Source of the DNA: Ulvibacterium sp965248315
Lineage (GTDB): Bacteria > Bacteroidota > Bacteroidia > Flavobacteriales > Flavobacteriaceae
DNA length: 64,000 bases
NCBI RefSeq assembly: GCF_965248315.1
Contig: NZ_CBDFIX010000002.1
Coordinates: 2,480,001 to 2,544,000, forward strand
Reading direction: 5' to 3'
Part shown: positions 61,635-64,000 of the stretch, piece after piece
How positions within the stretch are numbered: position 1 is the first letter of the stretch
How the letters are laid out: every line of letters begins with the position of its first letter
The notes under the pieces: model-generated
Told to the model about the DNA's origin: nothing
Seen by the model: the letters and a program-made list of their open reading frames with translations, nothing else
Database searches by the model: none
Translations under genes and position numbers: made by a program

Positions 61635-62588
61635 ATGGAGTATTTGGATTTTGAACTACCGATCAAAGAACTTGAAGAACAGTTGGACAAGTGTCTGGTC
61701 ATTGGAGAGGAGAGCGATGTGGATGTCAGCGAAACCTGCAAACAGATTGAAAAAAAGTTGACCCAGACGCGGAAGGATATCTATAAAAACCTAACCGCCT
61801 GGCAGCGGGTACAATTATCAAGACATCCCAATAGGCCCTATACTTTGGACTATATCCGTGCCATTTGCGGGGATTCCTTTTTGGAGTTGCATGGAGATAG
61901 AAATGTAAAGGATGATAAGGCCATGATCGGCGGTCTGGGAAAAATCGGGGATCAAAGCTTTATGTTCATAGGTCAACAAAAGGGCTACAATACCAAAACC
62001 AGACAATACCGGAATTTTGGTATGGCCAATCCTGAAGGATATCGTAAAGCATTACGGTTGATGAAATCAGCTGAAAAATTTGGTATACCCGTGGTCTGTT
62101 TTATAGACACACCTGGGGCATATCCGGGGATTGAAGCGGAGCAACGGGGACAAGGTGAGGCCATTGCAAGAAATATCTTGGAAATGACCCGACTTAAAGT
62201 TCCGATTATTGTTGTAATTATTGGAGAAGGAGCTTCCGGAGGCGCCTTGGGAATTGGAGTAGGGGATAGGGTCTTAATGTTGGAGAATACTTGGTATTCG
62301 GTCATATCTCCGGAATCCTGTTCATCCATTCTTTGGAGAAGTTGGGAGTTTAAGGAACAAGCTGCGGAGGCTCTAAAGCTTACTGCGACGGACATGAAAA
62401 AACTAAAGTTGATCGACGAAATTGTGAGGGAACCTGCAGGGGGTGCCCATGGCAATCGTGACAAGGCATTTGAGATTGTAAAAAATAAAATTACCTCCCA
62501 TTTTCAGGAATTGGAAAAGTTATCACCAAAAGAATTGGTAAAACTCCGGATGGAAAAATATGCAAATATGGGTGTGTTTAACGGCTGA
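61635..62588 (+). CDS. accA: Acetyl-CoA carboxylase carboxyltransferase subunit alpha
   Basis: 317 residues, full length. It transfers CO2 from carboxybiotin to acetyl-CoA with AccD in fatty-acid synthesis. Motifs: WQRVQLSRHPNRPYTLDYI, FLELHGDRNVKDDKAMIGGLGKI, NFGMANPEGYRKALRLMKSAEKF, CFIDTPGAYPGIEAEQRGQGEAIARNI, GEGASGGALGIGVGDRVLMLENTWYSVISPESCSSILW. It has its own promoter after the tgt-lptF/G pair and ends before a strong terminator. Confidence 0.97.
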   Translation: MEYLDFELPIKELEEQLDKCLVIGEESDVDVSETCKQIEKKLTQTRKDIYKNLTAWQRVQLSRHPNRPYTLDYIRAICGDSFLELHGDRNVKDDKAMIGGLGKIGDQSFMFIGQQKGYNTKTRQYRNFGMANPEGYRKALRLMKSAEKFGIPVVCFIDTPGAYPGIEAEQRGQGEAIARNILEMTRLKVPIIVVIIGEGASGGALGIGVGDRVLMLENTWYSVISPESCSSILWRSWEFKEQAAEALKLTATDMKKLKLIDEIVREPAGGAHGNRDKAFEIVKNKITSHFQELEKLSPKELVKLRMEKYANMGVFNG

Positions 62589-62609
62589 TAGGCTGATTTA
62601 TAATGCCAA

Positions 62610-62646
62610 AAAAAATCCGGGGACCCAGGTCTCCGGTTTTTTTTTG
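62610..62646 (+). terminator. Intrinsic terminator of accA
   Basis: CCGGGGACC pairs with GGTCTCCGG (one G-U) across a 2-nt loop region, with an A run before and ten Ts after. Confidence 0.85.
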
Positions 62647-62755
62647 TTATCAACACTTTTTCGTAACTTATAAACAAGGTAAATGTTAACCAATGGTGAA
62701 TATCGTTTCTCCATTTGTAAAGTTAACTTAAGGTTAATTCTATATTTTCGTAGCC

Positions 62756-64000
62756 ATGGAAAAACCGAATCCGATTATTGGACGCAAAATAGACAAATCC
62801 ACCATAATCAACTTGGAAAGGGGTAAAATACCACCTCAATCCGTTGATTTAGAGGAAGTTGTGCTTGGAGCTATGATGATCGATAAAAAAGGTGTGGACG
62901 AAGTAATCGATATCCTACATCCCGAGGTTTTTTATAAGGACGCCCATAGGTTCATTTACGAAGCCATCTTTAAATTGTTCGAAACGTCAGAACCCGTGGA
63001 TTTATTAACCGTTTCTACCCAGTTAAGGAAAGATGGTAGGTTAGAGTCCATTGGAGGGGATTTTTATCTGATAAAATTGACCCAAAAGGTGGCCTCTTCG
63101 GCCCATATTGAATTTCATGCAAGAATAATCCTTCAAAAATACATTCAACGTAGTCTTATCAAAATATCCAATGAAATTATTGAAGAGGCCTACGATGATG
63201 GGACGGATGTTTTTGACCTTTTGGACAATGCAGAATCCAAGTTGTACGATGTTACCCAAGGGAACCTAAAACGTTCAGCAGAAACCGCCCAGAATTTGGT
63301 CATACAGGCCAAGAAACGTATAGAAGAGATTGCCAATAAAGAGGGTTTAAGCGGTATTCCTTCGGGGTTTGACAAGGTTGATAAACTCACCTCCGGTTGG
63401 CAACCTAGCGATTTGGTAATCATTGCAGCAAGACCCGGTATGGGTAAAACCGCTTTGGTACTTTCCATGGCACGTAATATTGCCGTTAATGCGGATGTGC
63501 CCGTGGCCTTCTTTTCTTTGGAAATGTCCTCCGTACAATTGATTACAAGGTTAATATCCTCGGAAACCGGCCTATCTTCGGAAAAATTGAGGACCGGAAG
63601 ATTGGAAAAGCATGAATGGGAACAACTGAACGTTAAGGTAAAGGCCTTGGAAAAAGCTCCGTTGTTCATTGATGATACGCCGTCTCTTTCCATCTTCGAT
63701 CTAAGGGCCAAAGCAAGAAGGTTATCATCACAGCATAAAATAAAGCTGATTATTATAGATTATCTACAACTAATGACCGCCGGTGGAAGCCAGAAAGGGG
63801 GTAATCGGGAACAGGAAATTTCAACCATTTCCAGAAATTTAAAAGCTTTGGCAAAAGAATTGGACGTACCTGTCATTGCGCTGTCCCAGCTTTCAAGGGC
63901 CGTTGAGACCAGAGGGGGCAGTAAAAGACCCATTCTTTCGGATTTAAGGGAATCCGGAGCCATTGAGCAGGATGCGGACATCGTATCCTTTATCTACAGA
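62756..64000 (+). CDS. dnaB: Replicative DNA helicase (partial, 3' end outside window)
   Basis: 415 residues visible from the ATG at 62756 to the window edge. The N-terminal DnaB domain (VDLEEVVLGAMMIDKKGVDEVIDIL, FYKDAHRFIYEAI) is followed by the linker and RecA-like motor: Walker A AARPGMGKTAL (K231), FFSLEMSS, KLIIIDYLQLMTA (Walker B), ALSQLSRAVETR and LRESGAIEQDADI. It unwinds DNA at the replication fork. The short leader has TTTG (62714-62717) and TATATTTT (62741-62748), 23 bp apart, as a possible promoter. No intein interrupts the visible part. Confidence 0.97.
   Translation, partial: MEKPNPIIGRKIDKSTIINLERGKIPPQSVDLEEVVLGAMMIDKKGVDEVIDILHPEVFYKDAHRFIYEAIFKLFETSEPVDLLTVSTQLRKDGRLESIGGDFYLIKLTQKVASSAHIEFHARIILQKYIQRSLIKISNEIIEEAYDDGTDVFDLLDNAESKLYDVTQGNLKRSAETAQNLVIQAKKRIEEIANKEGLSGIPSGFDKVDKLTSGWQPSDLVIIAARPGMGKTALVLSMARNIAVNADVPVAFFSLEMSSVQLITRLISSETGLSSEKLRTGRLEKHEWEQLNVKVKALEKAPLFIDDTPSLSIFDLRAKARRLSSQHKIKLIIIDYLQLMTAGGSQKGGNREQEISTISRNLKALAKELDVPVIALSQLSRAVETRGGSKRPILSDLRESGAIEQDADIVSFIYR

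Overview
The window is about 64 kb of a chromosome from a member of the Bacteroidota, most likely a marine Flavobacteriaceae (Maribacter/Zobellia/Arenibacter-like). The evidence is the SusC/SusD pair with FecI/FecR regulators, STN-type TonB receptors, many Cys-lipoproteins and exported beta-propellers, Bacteroidota-type -7 boxes (TAnnTTTG), A-rich rather than Shine-Dalgarno leaders, two-gene transketolase, and the housekeeping order tgt - lptF/G-like - accA - dnaB at the right end. Species cannot be fixed from the sequence alone.

Layout. (1) 1-7.7 kb: a partial polytopic membrane protein (PTPS-related family) divergent from a receiver-domain/glycosyltransferase-2 fusion; an exported enolase-superfamily enzyme; a DUF808 membrane protein; a TolB-like propeller; a membrane-bound AraC-type sensor with a Cys-rich exported head. 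(2) 8-18.5 kb: an exported DJ-1/PfpI protein, two more TolB-like lipoproteins, a DUF5916 outer-membrane barrel, a NagX/HGSNAT-like acetyltransferase, an exported SAM-methyltransferase, a stand-alone receiver domain and two gene remnants (a GH78 N-terminal piece and a frameshifted serine hydrolase). (3) 18.6-25.6 kb: a sigma - anti-sigma - SusC - SusD uptake locus on the minus strand. (4) 25.9-35.1 kb: bestrophin channel; an operon of sugar porter, GH43 and GH26-like enzyme; a universal stress protein (Usp); a large GH74/BNR-like propeller lipoprotein. (5) 35.4-43.4 kb: a stress/membrane region with two SPFH proteins, a second Usp, a YtrA-type GntR repressor, an unusual ECF sigma factor with SRPBCC protein, and small secreted or membrane proteins. 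(6) 43.5-53.4 kb: a clan-A-like glycosidase and a lipoprotein, then an amino-sugar operon: DeoR regulator, ROK kinase, MFS permease, SIS-domain protein, a GH9-CE4 bifunctional lipoprotein and a second NagX-like acetyltransferase. (7) 53.5-64 kb: tRNA-Lys with a tandemly repeated 3' flank, shikimate kinase, PRTase, S4 protein, FKBP lipoprotein, OM barrel, split transketolase, tgt, LptF/G permease, accA and partial dnaB.

Most notable: the six-gene amino-sugar operon, in which one exported protein carries both a deacetylase-like and a GH9 domain and is followed by a transmembrane glucosamine-acetyltransferase homologue, suggesting deacetylate - hydrolyse - re-acetylate processing; a long palindrome at identical spacing (29.5 bp from its centre to the -7 box) upstream of both Usp genes, which looks like a shared activator site; and the receiver-glycosyltransferase fusion. 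Functions are assigned from recognisable family motifs read by eye; no database search was possible.
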